Below, one piece after another: positions 46,405-55,238 of a stretch of 64,000 nucleotides of DNA (within the stretch, counting starts at the first letter, position 1; every line of letters starts with the position of its first letter). Under the pieces are notes generated by a model that was not told where the DNA came from, ran no database searches, and was given only the letters and a program-made list of their open reading frames with translations. This DNA is from Muricoccus pecuniae (GTDB taxonomy: Bacteria > Pseudomonadota > Alphaproteobacteria > Acetobacterales > Acetobacteraceae): the NCBI RefSeq assembly GCF_014199205.1, contig NZ_JACIJD010000001.1:372001-436000 (forward strand). The letters are read 5' to 3'. The translations under genes were made by a program, and so were the position numbers.

Positions 46405-47439
46405 CTAGGCGGCCGCGGTGGTCTCCCGCATTGCCATGCGTGCGGCCAGCAGCATGGCGTTCCGCATGGCGCCGGGATGGGCGACGCCCTTGCCGGCGAT
46501 GTCATAGGCCGTGCCATGGGCCGCGGTGCAGATCGGGAAGGGGAAGCCGCCCATCAGCGTCACGCCTGCGTCGAAGCCGATGAGCTTCATCGCGATCTGG
46601 CCCTGGTCGTGGTACATGGTCAGCACGGCGTCGAAGTCGCCGCGCCTGGCGCGCAGGAAGACGGTGTCGGCGGGGAAGGGGCCATCGCAGCCGAATCCTT
46701 CCCGCTTGCCGGCCTCCACGGCCGGGCCGATCATCTCGATCTCCTCCGTCCCGAAGTTGCCGTTGTCGCCGGCATGCGGGTTGAGTCCCGCGACCGCGAT
46801 GCGGGGCCGCGCGATCCCCGCCGCGCGCAGGGCCTCATGGGTCAGCCGCAGGTTGTCGAGGATGCTCTCCCGGCTCAGCAGCCCAGCCACGTCCTTCAGC
46901 GGCACGTGGGAGGTGACGCGGGCGTTCCAGAGCCCGTCCAGGATGTTGAACTCCTTGGCGACGCCGCGGAAGCCGATCGTCTCCGCGCTGAACCCGATCT
47001 CGTCGTCGTAGCCGGGGGTGACGAGGCGCATCGCCGCCTTGTTGAAGGGCGTGAAGCACACCGCATCGGCCTCGCCGGCCGCGGCCATGGAGAGGGCCCG
47101 ACGGAAATTCTCCGTCGCGAAGCGCCCGCTCGCCGCGGAGATCTCGCCGACCGGGATGGCGGCGGGGTCGCAGTGCTGGAGATCGATCAGCAGCGGGCGG
47201 CCGGGCTGGCGAGGCGGAGAGGGATCGCCCTGCATAACCACATCGAGCTCGGGCGCGAGACCGGCGATGCGCGCGCCGTCCGCGAGCACGCGCTGGTCCC
47301 CGATCACGGTGATCTCCGCCGATCCCCGCACCGCCTCGTCGGCGAGGACCCTGGCCGTGAGCTCGGGCGAGATCCCGGCCGCATCGCCCATGGCCAGGGC
47401 AATGCGGGGAAGGCTCGCAACCGGCAGATCCTGGACCAT
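46405..47439 (-). CDS. PdxA2-like 4-hydroxythreonine-4-phosphate dehydrogenase family protein
   Basis: A 344-residue metal- and NAD-dependent dehydrogenase. LAMGDAAGISPELTARVL near the start, FTPFNKAAM, VTSHVPLKDV, AGLNPHAGDNGNFG and MYHDQGQIAMKLIGF (metal-binding His and Asp) are PdxA hallmarks. The PdxA2 branch oxidises 4-phospho-erythronate or threonate in four-carbon acid-sugar catabolism rather than making vitamin B6, and the neighbours support that branch; the partner DUF1537 kinase is not present. First gene of the operon, divergent from the GntR regulator. Confidence 0.85.
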   Translation of the reverse strand: MVQDLPVASLPRIALAMGDAAGISPELTARVLADEAVRGSAEITVIGDQRVLADGARIAGLAPELDVVMQGDPSPPRQPGRPLLIDLQHCDPAAIPVGEISAASGRFATENFRRALSMAAAGEADAVCFTPFNKAAMRLVTPGYDDEIGFSAETIGFRGVAKEFNILDGLWNARVTSHVPLKDVAGLLSRESILDNLRLTHEALRAAGIARPRIAVAGLNPHAGDNGNFGTEEIEMIGPAVEAGKREGFGCDGPFPADTVFLRARRGDFDAVLTMYHDQGQIAMKLIGFDAGVTLMGGFPFPICTAAHGTAYDIAGKGVAHPGAMRNAMLLAARMAMRETTAAA

Positions 47440-47467
47440 GCCCTTCTCCCCTCAGCTTCATTCTTTG

Positions 47468-47481
47468 TACTGTATGCAGTA
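47468..47481. promoter_or_regulatory. Operator-like palindrome in the pdxA2/gntR intergenic region
   Basis: TACTG-TATG-CAGTA, perfect 5-bp arms, fits the size and style of FadR/FCD-type GntR operators. It lies 29 bases upstream of the pdxA2-like start and 72 bases upstream of the preferred gntR start, so one dimer could repress both directions. Confidence 0.55.
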
Positions 47482-47552
47482 TGTGTGTGTTATCGGGGCT
47501 CGCCCGCTGCGTCAAGCAGCCCTATAGGGTGGCCGATTGGGAGGCAGGGGCA

Positions 47553-48236
47553 TTGCCGTCAGATCCGGCCGAAGCGGAGATCCTGGGGAGTGGCGGCCGC
47601 ATCATCCGCCGTCCGCTCCAGGAGGAGGTCGCATCCAGGCTGCGCGACCTCATCACCCAGGGCACGATCCCGGCGGGGGCGCGCATCAACGAGGTGGTGC
47701 TGGGCGCCCAACTCGGCGTCTCGCGCACGCCGCTGCGCGAGGCGGTCCGCATGCTGGCGGGCGAGGGGCTGGTCGAGCTGGTTCCGGCGCGCGGCGCGGT
47801 GGTGCGCAAGCTCAGCGTGAAGGATGTGGCCGACGGTCTCGTCGTCCTGAAGTCCATGGAGGAGCTCGCGGGGCGCCTTGCCTGCGCCCATGCGACGGAT
47901 GCGGGGATCGAGGGGGTGGCGGCGATGCACCGCGCCATGATGGAGCGCTACGCCGAGCGCGACCGGCTGGCCTATTTCAAGCTCAACCAGGCCATCCATT
48001 CCGGCATCGTCGCGCTGTCCGACAACGCCACGCTGTCCTGGACGCACGAGGTCATCCAGGCGCGGATGAAGCACATCCGCTTCATCGGCAATGCGGAGCC
48101 GGAGAAGTGGGCCGGGGCCGTGGAGGAGCACGAGGAGATGCTCCGCGCGTTGAAGGCGCGGGACGGCGACGCGCTGGCCCGGGTGCTCGGCCTCCACCTG
48201 GACCGGACACTCGATCGCGTGAGATCGCTGCTCTGA
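47553..48236 (+). CDS. GntR-family (FadR/FCD subfamily) transcriptional regulator
   Basis: A 227-residue regulator. The winged helix-turn-helix is residues ~15-80 (LQEEVASRLRDLITQG, GVSRTPLREAVRMLAGEGLVEL), followed by an FCD all-helical ligand domain with the metal-binding set D..H..H (LNQAIHSGIVALSDN, HEEMLRALKARD). I take the TTG at 47553, which has GGAGG nine bases upstream. An ATG at 47481 is in frame but overlaps the operator palindrome and adds a non-conserved leader. Divergent from the sugar-acid operon it most likely controls. Confidence 0.85.
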   Translation: MPSDPAEAEILGSGGRIIRRPLQEEVASRLRDLITQGTIPAGARINEVVLGAQLGVSRTPLREAVRMLAGEGLVELVPARGAVVRKLSVKDVADGLVVLKSMEELAGRLACAHATDAGIEGVAAMHRAMMERYAERDRLAYFKLNQAIHSGIVALSDNATLSWTHEVIQARMKHIRFIGNAEPEKWAGAVEEHEEMLRALKARDGDALARVLGLHLDRTLDRVRSLL

Positions 48237-48269
48237 TCCGATCGCGTCTCCTGATCCTTCCGGCCGGGA

Positions 48270-49166
48270 TCAGGGCCGTCGCTTCGCGATCCGGTGCAAG
48301 AGGTCGCGGAACGGGCCGAGGGCGGGATTACGGTTCTCCGGCTGCCAGATCGCGTGCAATTCGGCGACCAGCTCGGGCGTCGATCCGATCGGGCGGATGA
48401 CCACGTCCCCGAAGCAGGCCTTCCGCGTGTCTTCCGGCACCAGGGCCAGGCCCATGCCGGTGCTGACGAGGGACAGGATCGTCTGGGCCTGCGAGACGGC
48501 CTGCACCACCCGCGGGCGGATGCCCGCGGCTGCGAAAGCCGTCGACAGCAGCGCGTGCATGTAGGGGCTGTCCGGCGAGTACATGATGAAGGGCTCGCCC
48601 TCCAGGTCGTGCAGGCTCGGCCAGCGGCCCGAGGTGAGGGGATGGCCTTGCGGCAGGGCCAGCGCCATCCCTTCGCGGAGCACGCAGGACGAGGCGTAGG
48701 CGAGAGGAGATGGCGATGGCCGGATCAGCCCGAGATCGATCCGCCCGAGCTGCAGCGCGTCGATCTGCGCCGATCCCAGCATCTCCTTCAGCACGAGCTC
48801 CGTGTTGGGCAGCTCGGCGCGGGCCCGGCTGAGGATGCTCGGCAGGAAATCATAGGTGGAGGAGCCGATGAAGCCGATCGTCAGGGTGCCGCTTCCATGC
48901 CTCTGCGCGGCCTGACGGACGAGCTGCGAGGCGCGCTCGCTGGCCCCGAGCAGCGCGCGGGCTTCCGGCAGGAAAACCTGGCCCGCTGGCGTGAGAGCCA
49001 CGGAATGGCTGGTGCGCTCGAGCAACCGGACCCCCAGCCTAGCCTCCAGCAACTGGATGTGCCGGCTCAGCGGCGGTTGGGTCATGCCTAGCCGCCGCGC
49101 GGCGCGGCCGAAGTGGAGTTCCTCCGCGACGGCGACGAAGGAGCGGAGATGGTTCAGGTCCAGCAC
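48270..49166 (-). CDS. LysR-family transcriptional regulator
   Basis: A 298-residue LTTR. The N-terminal helix-turn-helix (LRSFVAVAEELHFGRAARRLGMTQPPLSRHIQLLE) and the periplasmic-binding-protein-like effector domain from GTLTIGFIGS onward are clear. It is divergent from the UxaA-family pair with 144 bp between, so it probably activates that locus in response to its substrate. It converges with gntR over 33 bp. Confidence 0.92.
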   Translation of the reverse strand: MLDLNHLRSFVAVAEELHFGRAARRLGMTQPPLSRHIQLLEARLGVRLLERTSHSVALTPAGQVFLPEARALLGASERASQLVRQAAQRHGSGTLTIGFIGSSTYDFLPSILSRARAELPNTELVLKEMLGSAQIDALQLGRIDLGLIRPSPSPLAYASSCVLREGMALALPQGHPLTSGRWPSLHDLEGEPFIMYSPDSPYMHALLSTAFAAAGIRPRVVQAVSQAQTILSLVSTGMGLALVPEDTRKACFGDVVIRPIGSTPELVAELHAIWQPENRNPALGPFRDLLHRIAKRRP

Positions 49167-49179
49167 GCCGCGATCTAAA

Positions 49180-49193
49180 TCTGATATTACAGA
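49180..49193. promoter_or_regulatory. LysR-type operator candidate
   Basis: TCTG-ATATTA-CAGA, an interrupted palindrome with the T-N-A pattern of LTTR boxes, begins 14 bases upstream of the lysR start in a short AT-rich island (49172-49222). The position suits autorepression and divergent activation. Confidence 0.45.
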
Positions 49194-49310
49194 AATACAA
49201 ATATGATGTTGGACCGGTATTGATCGGACGCCTTAGTCTTCTCTCAACGAAGGGATGGCCCGGCTCGCCCAAGGCGCAGGACGGGGCTCCTCAGAGGAGG
49301 AAGGCGGTTC

Positions 49311-50846
49311 ATGGCGGTGTTCCTGGCGGAGGGCGAGAGCCTGTTGGGCCGGCCCGTGCTCCCTCCGGCTTCCCACGACAACGTCGCCGTCGCCCTGCGC
49401 GGCCTGAGCGCGGGAGAGGGGCTGCCCGGAATGGGACTGGCGGCGCGCGAGGAGGTACCGGCCGGCCATAAGATCGCCCTCCACGACATCGCCGCCGGAG
49501 AGGCGGTGCTGCGGGGCGGGATGCCCATCGGCCGGGCGACGGCCGCCATTGCGGCAGGGCAGCGGCTGCGGGCCGCGGACCTGTCCTGCACCGGCGTCGC
49601 GCTTCCCTCCATCCCCGCCTCGCCGCGCGCGGCGGTGGCGCCGGCCAGCTTCCGCGGCTTCCTGCGCGACGACGGGCGCGTGGGCACGCGCAACATGATC
49701 GGCGTCTTCGTCGTCGGGAATTGCGGGGCGACAGCGGCACGTCAGGCAGCGGACCTGTTCGACGAGGAGCGGCTGGCCGCATTCCCGAACGTGGACGGCG
49801 TCGTGCCCTTCATCCACGAGATCGGCTGCGGGATGGAGATGACCGGGGAGCCGATGGATCTCCTCCGCCGCACCCTCTCGGGCTTCATCCGCCACCCCAA
49901 CACGGCAGGGGCCGTGGTGGTGGCGCTCGGTTGCGAGCGCAACAACCTCAAGAGCTTCCTGGAGCAGGAAAGGCTGGAGGTGGGCGAGCGGCTGCACACC
50001 GTGACCATCCAGGACGTCGGCGGCATCCGCCGTGCCGTGGACACCGCGCGCGGCATGGTGGAGGCGATGCTGCCGGCCGCAAACGCCGCGCAGCGGCAGG
50101 AGGTCTCCGCGGCCCATCTCGTGCTCGGGCTGCAAGGTGCGGCACCGGATGGGTTCTGCGGGCTCTCGGCCAACCCGGCGCTCGGGGTGGCGGTCGACCT
50201 GTTGCTGCAGGCGGGCGGCACGGCGATCCTGTCGGAAACCCCGGAGCTGCTAGCCGCGGAGGGGGCTCTCCTGGCGCGGGCGGGTACGCCGGCCGTGGCG
50301 GAGGCCCTGCGCGAGCGGCTGGCCTGGTGGCGCGCCCATCACCGCGGGCGGGACACGGTGCTGAACGGCGTGCTGGACCGCGGGCCTGCCCAGGCCGGGC
50401 TGGCGAGCGTCGTCGAGAAGGCGCTCGACGGGCTGCGCAAGGCGGGGGATGCGCCGATCGCGGGCGTGTACCGCTACAGCGAGCGGGTGCAGGGCCCGGG
50501 CCTCGTCCTCATGGACACGCCCGACCATGACGCGGTCTCCGTCACCGGGCAGATCGCCGGCGGCGCGAACCTGATCGCCATGACGACGGGGCGGGGCACG
50601 GCTTTCGGATCGCTTCCGGCGCCCACGGTCAAGATGGCCTCGAACGGCGAGACCTTCGCGCGCATGGCGAATGACATCGACATCGATTGCGGGCCGGTGC
50701 TGGACGGCAGCGTGAGCGTGGAGGCGATGGGGCGGCGCATCTTCGACGCGCTGCTCCGCCACGCCTCCGGCGAGAGGACCAAGGGCGAGATCGAGGGCAT
50801 GGGAGAGAACGAGTTCGTGCCCTGGCCCGTCGGCGTGCTGGCCTGA
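49311..50846 (+). CDS. UxaA-family dehydratase paralogue 1 (keeps N-side cysteines, lacks C-side motifs)
   Basis: A 511-residue altronate/galactarate dehydratase family protein with an N-terminal SAF domain (1-95) and the C-terminal catalytic part. It keeps three cysteines expected of the family, at 138 (GNCGAT), 173 (GCGM) and 208 (LGCER). The usual CGGSDG is replaced by GAAPDG (276-281) and the SPGN-x-AGG loop by DRGPAQAG (356-363). A paralogue with exactly the opposite losses starts 10 bp downstream. The substrate should be a hydroxy-acid; whether this chain is active alone is doubtful. Confidence 0.85.
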   Translation: MAVFLAEGESLLGRPVLPPASHDNVAVALRGLSAGEGLPGMGLAAREEVPAGHKIALHDIAAGEAVLRGGMPIGRATAAIAAGQRLRAADLSCTGVALPSIPASPRAAVAPASFRGFLRDDGRVGTRNMIGVFVVGNCGATAARQAADLFDEERLAAFPNVDGVVPFIHEIGCGMEMTGEPMDLLRRTLSGFIRHPNTAGAVVVALGCERNNLKSFLEQERLEVGERLHTVTIQDVGGIRRAVDTARGMVEAMLPAANAAQRQEVSAAHLVLGLQGAAPDGFCGLSANPALGVAVDLLLQAGGTAILSETPELLAAEGALLARAGTPAVAEALRERLAWWRAHHRGRDTVLNGVLDRGPAQAGLASVVEKALDGLRKAGDAPIAGVYRYSERVQGPGLVLMDTPDHDAVSVTGQIAGGANLIAMTTGRGTAFGSLPAPTVKMASNGETFARMANDIDIDCGPVLDGSVSVEAMGRRIFDALLRHASGERTKGEIEGMGENEFVPWPVGVLA

Positions 50847-50856
50847 GGAGGCAGGA

Positions 50857-52392
50857 ATGGACGTGGAAGCCCCGCTCAACCCATTCATCCGTCTCGACCC
50901 CGCCGACAACGTGGTGGTCGCGCGCATGCCCGTGCCCGCCGGAACCTCGGTCGCGATGGAGAACACCGTCACGCGGCAGGACGTGCCCGCAGGACACAAG
51001 ATCGCCGCGCGCTTCATCCGGAAGGGGGAGGCGGTGAGGAAGTACAACACGGTGATCGGCTACGCCTCCGAGGATCTGGCGCCGGGCACCTGGATGCACA
51101 GCCACAACATCCTCTTCGACGCCGTGGAGAAGGATTACGCCTTCTCGAAGAACTACCGGCCGACCGAGTACGTCCCCGCGGCGGAGCGCGCGACCTTCCA
51201 GGGCATCCGCCGCCCGGACGGCCGCGTGGGGACGCGGAACTATGTCGGCGTCTTCGCGCTGGGAGCGGGCGCCGCGACGGCGGCGCGCAGGATCGCAGAC
51301 TGGTTCACGCCGGAGCGGCTCGCGGGCTTCCCGGATCTGGACGGCGTGGCCCCTTTCGCCCATGGCTCGGGGGAGGGGATGGAGCGCTCGGGCGAGCCGA
51401 TGGCGCTGCTGCGGCGGACCATCGCCGGGACGATCCGCAACCCGAACACGGCCGCGGCCCTGGTGATCGCGACCGGCGCCGAGAGCAACGCCCTGGACGA
51501 TTTCCTCCGGGAGCAGGGGCTGGCCGAGGGGCCGAAGCTGCGGACGCTCGTGATCGGGGAATCCGGCGGGCTGCGCCGCGCGGTGGAGGCCGGCGTCGCG
51601 ATCGTGCAGGAGATGCTGCCGGCGGCCAGTGACGTGCGCCGGGAGACGGTTTCGGCCGAGCACCTGGTGATCGGCATGCAGTGCGGCGGGTCGGACGGGT
51701 TCTCCGGGCTCTCCGCCAATCCGGCGCTGGGCGCAGCGATGGACATCCTGGTGCGCCATGGCGGCACGGCGATCCTGAGCGAGACGGGCGAGATCTTCGG
51801 CGTGGAGCACACGCTGACGGCGCGCGCGGTGACGCCGGAGATCGGGCAGAAGCTCGTGGACCGGATGAACTGGTGGCTGGACTACAGCACGGGAGCCGAC
51901 ACCCAGATCAACGGCCGCGTCTCCCCCGGCAACAATGCCGGCGGCCTCGCCAATGTGCTGGAGAAGTCGCTCGGCGGAGCCAAGAAGGGCGGCAACTCGC
52001 CGCTGATGGAGGTTTACGAGTATGCGGAGCCGGTGACGGCGCGCGGCCTCGTCTTCATGGACACGCCGGGCTACGACCCGACCTCCGCGACCGGGCAGAT
52101 CGCCGGCGGCGCGAATATGGTTATGTTCACCACCGGGCGCGGGTCCTGCTTCGGTTCGCTCCCCTCGCCGACGATCAAGCTCGCCTCCAACACGCCCATG
52201 TACGAGCGCATGGCCGACGACATGGACATCAACTGCGGCGTCATCATCGACGGCCGCATGACGGTGGCGGAGATGGGCGAGCGCATCTTCCGGCAACTTC
52301 TCCGCCATGCCTCGGGCGAGCGGACGAAGAGCGAGTTGAACGGGCTCGGGCGGAACGAGTTCGTGCCCTGGCAGATCGGTGTTCTGGCGTGA
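50857..52392 (+). CDS. UxaA-family dehydratase paralogue 2 (keeps C-side motifs, lacks N-side cysteines)
   Basis: 511 residues, collinear with the previous protein and aligning without gaps over its core. It has CGGSDG (276-281), SPGNNAGG (356-363), MDTPGYDPTSATGQIAGGAN and FTTGRGSCFGSLP, all as in active UxaA/GarD enzymes. The three cysteine positions are Ala138 (GAGAAT), Glu173 (GEGM) and Ala208 (TGAES). An SAF domain (1-90) with VPAGHKIA is intact. A GAGGAGG site precedes the ATG. Most likely works as a heteromer with paralogue 1. Confidence 0.85.
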   Translation: MDVEAPLNPFIRLDPADNVVVARMPVPAGTSVAMENTVTRQDVPAGHKIAARFIRKGEAVRKYNTVIGYASEDLAPGTWMHSHNILFDAVEKDYAFSKNYRPTEYVPAAERATFQGIRRPDGRVGTRNYVGVFALGAGAATAARRIADWFTPERLAGFPDLDGVAPFAHGSGEGMERSGEPMALLRRTIAGTIRNPNTAAALVIATGAESNALDDFLREQGLAEGPKLRTLVIGESGGLRRAVEAGVAIVQEMLPAASDVRRETVSAEHLVIGMQCGGSDGFSGLSANPALGAAMDILVRHGGTAILSETGEIFGVEHTLTARAVTPEIGQKLVDRMNWWLDYSTGADTQINGRVSPGNNAGGLANVLEKSLGGAKKGGNSPLMEVYEYAEPVTARGLVFMDTPGYDPTSATGQIAGGANMVMFTTGRGSCFGSLPSPTIKLASNTPMYERMADDMDINCGVIIDGRMTVAEMGERIFRQLLRHASGERTKSELNGLGRNEFVPWQIGVLA

Positions 52393-52461
52393 ACCGGCCG
52401 CCAGCGCTCGCGAACCGCGCGCCTTGTCCCTCCCGGCCGATCTCACACGAAGGATCCTGAC

Positions 52462-54156
52462 GTGGATATTCTACCCGGCACCGCCTCCGACCTGACGCCC
52501 CGCGCGCCGGCCGCGCGCACCGGCGGCCAGATCCTGGTGGACCAGCTCCTCGCCCAGGGTGTGGAGCGGGTCACCTGCGTGCCGGGCGAGAGCTATCTCG
52601 CCGTGCTGGACGCCTTGTACGACGCCCGGATCGACGTGCTGACCTGCCGCGCGGAGGGCGGGGCGGCGATCATGGCGGAGGCCTATGGCAAGCTGACGGG
52701 CCGGCCCGGCGTGTGCTTCGTCACGCGCGGGCCGGGCGCGACGAACGCTTCCTGCGGCGTGCACATCGCCATGCAGGACTCCACCCCGATGATCCTCTTC
52801 GTCGGCCAAGTGGCGCGGGAGATGCGCGAGCGCGAGGCGTTCCAGGAGCTCGACTACCGCGCGGTCTTCGGCAGCATGACGAAGTGGGCCACCGAGATCG
52901 ACACCCCCGACCGCATCCCGGAGATGGTGGCCCGCGCCTTCCGGGTGGCGATGCAGGGGCGGCCGGGGCCGGTGGTGATCGCACTGCCGGAGGACATGCT
53001 GACGGAGGTCGCGACGGTGGTGGACGTGCCGCGCGTCGAGCCCGCGCTTCCCGTTCCCTCCACCACCGACATGCAGGCACTGGCCGGGCTGCTGGCCAGG
53101 GCGGAGCGGCCCCTGGTCATCCTCGGCGGTTCGGGCTGGGACGAGGCGGCGGTGGACGCGATGGGGGATTTCGCCACCCGTTGGTCGCTGCCGGTTTGCA
53201 CCTCCTTCCGCCGGGCCGACCGGTTCCGCTGGGACCATCCCTGCTATGCCGGCGATCTCGGCATCGGGCCGGGGCCGGTCCTCGCCGCCATGGCGAAGGA
53301 GGCGGATCTCCTGCTGCTGGTCGGCGGGCGAATGTCGGAGATCCCGTCCAACTCCTATGAGCTGCTCGGCATTCCCGTGCCGAAGCAGAGGCTGGTGCAT
53401 GTGCATCCGGGGGCGGAGGAGCTGGGGCGGGTCTATGCGCCGGTCCTCGCCATCCAGGCAGCGCCGCGCGCCTTCGCGCCGGCCCTGGCCGGGCTCTCGC
53501 CCGAGGGGAGGCCGGTCTGGGCCGCGGCCACCGAGGCCGCGCACCGCGCCTATCTCGACCTCTCCGGCGAGCCCCGCACGCTTCCCGGCGACTTCCAGTA
53601 CGGCGAGGTGGTGCGCTGGCTGAACGAGCGCGTGCCGGACGCGATCCTCTGCAACGGCGCGGGCAACTTCGCGGGTTGGATGCATCGGCACTGGCGTTTC
53701 TCGAAGCTGGGCACGCAGCTCGCGCCCACTTCCGGCTCGATGGGCTATGGCGTGCCGGCGGCGGTGATGGCCAAGCGGCAGAAGCCGGACAGCGTTGCCG
53801 TCGTCATCGCCGGCGATGGCGACTTCCTGATGACGGGCCAGGAATTCGCGACGGCGGTGCAGTACGGCATCCCGGTCATCACGATCGTGATCGACAACGG
53901 CATGTACGGCACGATCCGCATGCATCAGGAACGCGACTATCCCGGGCGCATCTCCGCGACGCGGCTCGTGAACCCCGATTTCGCCGCCTATGCCACGGCC
54001 TTCGGCGGCCATGGCGAGACGGTTCGCCGCACCGAGGACTTCGCCGCCGCCTTCGAGCATGCCCTGGCCTCGGGCAAGCCGGCCATCCTGCACTGCTTCC
54101 TGGACCCGCGGGCGCGCTCCGTGGGCCGCGACATGGCGGAAGGCCAGCCGCTTTGA
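52462..54156 (+). CDS. Thiamine-diphosphate-dependent enzyme, acetolactate-synthase-like
   Basis: A 564-residue ThDP enzyme. The N-terminal PYR domain has the catalytic Glu in CRAEGGAAIMAEAYG (about 65); a central FAD/Rossmann-like domain follows; the C-terminal PP domain has AGDGDFLMTGQEFATAVQYG and IVIDNGMYGTIRMHQ, the GDG-x-N cofactor motif. Starts at a GTG. It follows the two UxaA paralogues by 69 bp and could decarboxylate or ligate the 2-keto acid that they make. True acetolactate synthase is unlikely, since no IlvH partner is present. Confidence 0.85.
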   Translation: MDILPGTASDLTPRAPAARTGGQILVDQLLAQGVERVTCVPGESYLAVLDALYDARIDVLTCRAEGGAAIMAEAYGKLTGRPGVCFVTRGPGATNASCGVHIAMQDSTPMILFVGQVAREMREREAFQELDYRAVFGSMTKWATEIDTPDRIPEMVARAFRVAMQGRPGPVVIALPEDMLTEVATVVDVPRVEPALPVPSTTDMQALAGLLARAERPLVILGGSGWDEAAVDAMGDFATRWSLPVCTSFRRADRFRWDHPCYAGDLGIGPGPVLAAMAKEADLLLLVGGRMSEIPSNSYELLGIPVPKQRLVHVHPGAEELGRVYAPVLAIQAAPRAFAPALAGLSPEGRPVWAAATEAAHRAYLDLSGEPRTLPGDFQYGEVVRWLNERVPDAILCNGAGNFAGWMHRHWRFSKLGTQLAPTSGSMGYGVPAAVMAKRQKPDSVAVVIAGDGDFLMTGQEFATAVQYGIPVITIVIDNGMYGTIRMHQERDYPGRISATRLVNPDFAAYATAFGGHGETVRRTEDFAAAFEHALASGKPAILHCFLDPRARSVGRDMAEGQPL

Positions 54157-54234
54157 CGATGAAATTCGGCAGGTCCGCCGCCTCCGCGTGAAGCGGGAGC
54201 GGCGTCACGAAGCGTGAATCTGAGGAGGAAAGAG

Positions 54235-55197
54235 ATGTCCTTGCGAGCCCTGTGGGTGTGTTTCGGTGTGCTGCTCGCTGCCTTGCCCGCCCGGGCGCAG
54301 GAGTACCCGACCCGCCCGATCCGCGTCGTCGTGCCTTTCGCTGCCGGCGGGTCCACCGACATCCTTGCCCGCGTCGTCACGCAGAGCATGAGCAAGCGGC
54401 TGGGCCAGCCCATGGTGGTCGAGAACCGGGCAGGGGCGGGCGGCAACATCGGCAGTGACGTCTGCGCCAAGGCGGCGCCGGACGGCTACACGCTGTGCAT
54501 CAGCACCATCAGCGCCCATGCCATCAATGCCAGCGTCTACCCTCAGATGCCCTATGACAACCTGCGGGACTTCTGGGACATCACGCTGCTGGCGACGCAG
54601 CCGAACCTGCTGGTGGTGAACTCGCGCGTGCCCGCGCGGAACCTGAACGAACTCATTGCCATGCTGAAGGCGAAGCCCGGCGAGCACACCTACGGCTCCT
54701 CCGGCGTCGGCACCTCGCAGCATCTCGGCACGGAGCTGCTTCTCCAGACGATCGGCACCACGGGCGTGCATGTCCCGTATCGCGGAAGCTCGCAGAGCCT
54801 GAACGACCTGATCGGGGGGCAGCTCACGATGGTGCTGGACAACTTCTCCTCTGCCTGGCCGCTCGTGCAGGCTGGACAGATCCGGGCGCTCGGTGTCGGG
54901 TCGCAGGGCCGCAATCCCTCGGCGCCCGATCTCCCCGCCATCGCGGAGGTGCTGCCCGGCTTCGAGTCCGTGTCGTGGAGCGGCCTGTTCGCGCCGGCCG
55001 CCGTGCCCCGGCCGATCATCGATCGGCTGAACCGGGAGGCTCGGGCGGCCCTGCAGGACCCGGAAGTGCTCGCCCGCTTCCGCGATCTCGGCCTCCAGCC
55101 CGGCGGAAACTCGCCCGAGGAGTTCCACGCCTTCGTTGAGGCGGAGACGAAGCGCTGGGGCGAGGTGGCCCGGCGGGCGAACATCCGGGCCGAGTGA
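54235..55197 (+). CDS. Bug-family (TctC-like) periplasmic binding protein
   Basis: A 320-residue protein with a signal peptide (SLRALWVCFGVLLAALPARA) then YPTRPIRVVVPFAAGGSTD, the Bug signature, and VPYRGSSQSLNDLIGGQ. No TctA/TctB genes accompany it; it may use the permease encoded at 43287-45314 or act as a sensor. The ATG at 54235 follows GAGGAGGAAAG. Last gene of the locus started at 49311. Confidence 0.9.
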   Translation: MSLRALWVCFGVLLAALPARAQEYPTRPIRVVVPFAAGGSTDILARVVTQSMSKRLGQPMVVENRAGAGGNIGSDVCAKAAPDGYTLCISTISAHAINASVYPQMPYDNLRDFWDITLLATQPNLLVVNSRVPARNLNELIAMLKAKPGEHTYGSSGVGTSQHLGTELLLQTIGTTGVHVPYRGSSQSLNDLIGGQLTMVLDNFSSAWPLVQAGQIRALGVGSQGRNPSAPDLPAIAEVLPGFESVSWSGLFAPAAVPRPIIDRLNREARAALQDPEVLARFRDLGLQPGGNSPEEFHAFVEAETKRWGEVARRANIRAE

Positions 55198-55210
55198 CCG
55201 GCCGATGAGC

Positions 55211-55238
55211 GTCGCGGCGGGTCCAGCCTCGCCGCGAC
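55211..55238 (+). terminator. Hairpin after the Bug gene
   Basis: GTCGCGGCG and CGCCGCGAC make a perfect 9-bp stem with a ten-base loop, 14 bases after the stop codon. There is no T-run, so it is either a Rho-linked end or an RNA-stabilising stem. Confidence 0.45.

Noticed and set aside
52462-54156. Calling the ThDP enzyme acetolactate synthase (ilvB/ilvG) or sulfoacetaldehyde acetyltransferase (xsc)
   Set aside because: No regulatory subunit or branched-chain genes are adjacent, and no sulfonate genes are present; only the superfamily can be supported.
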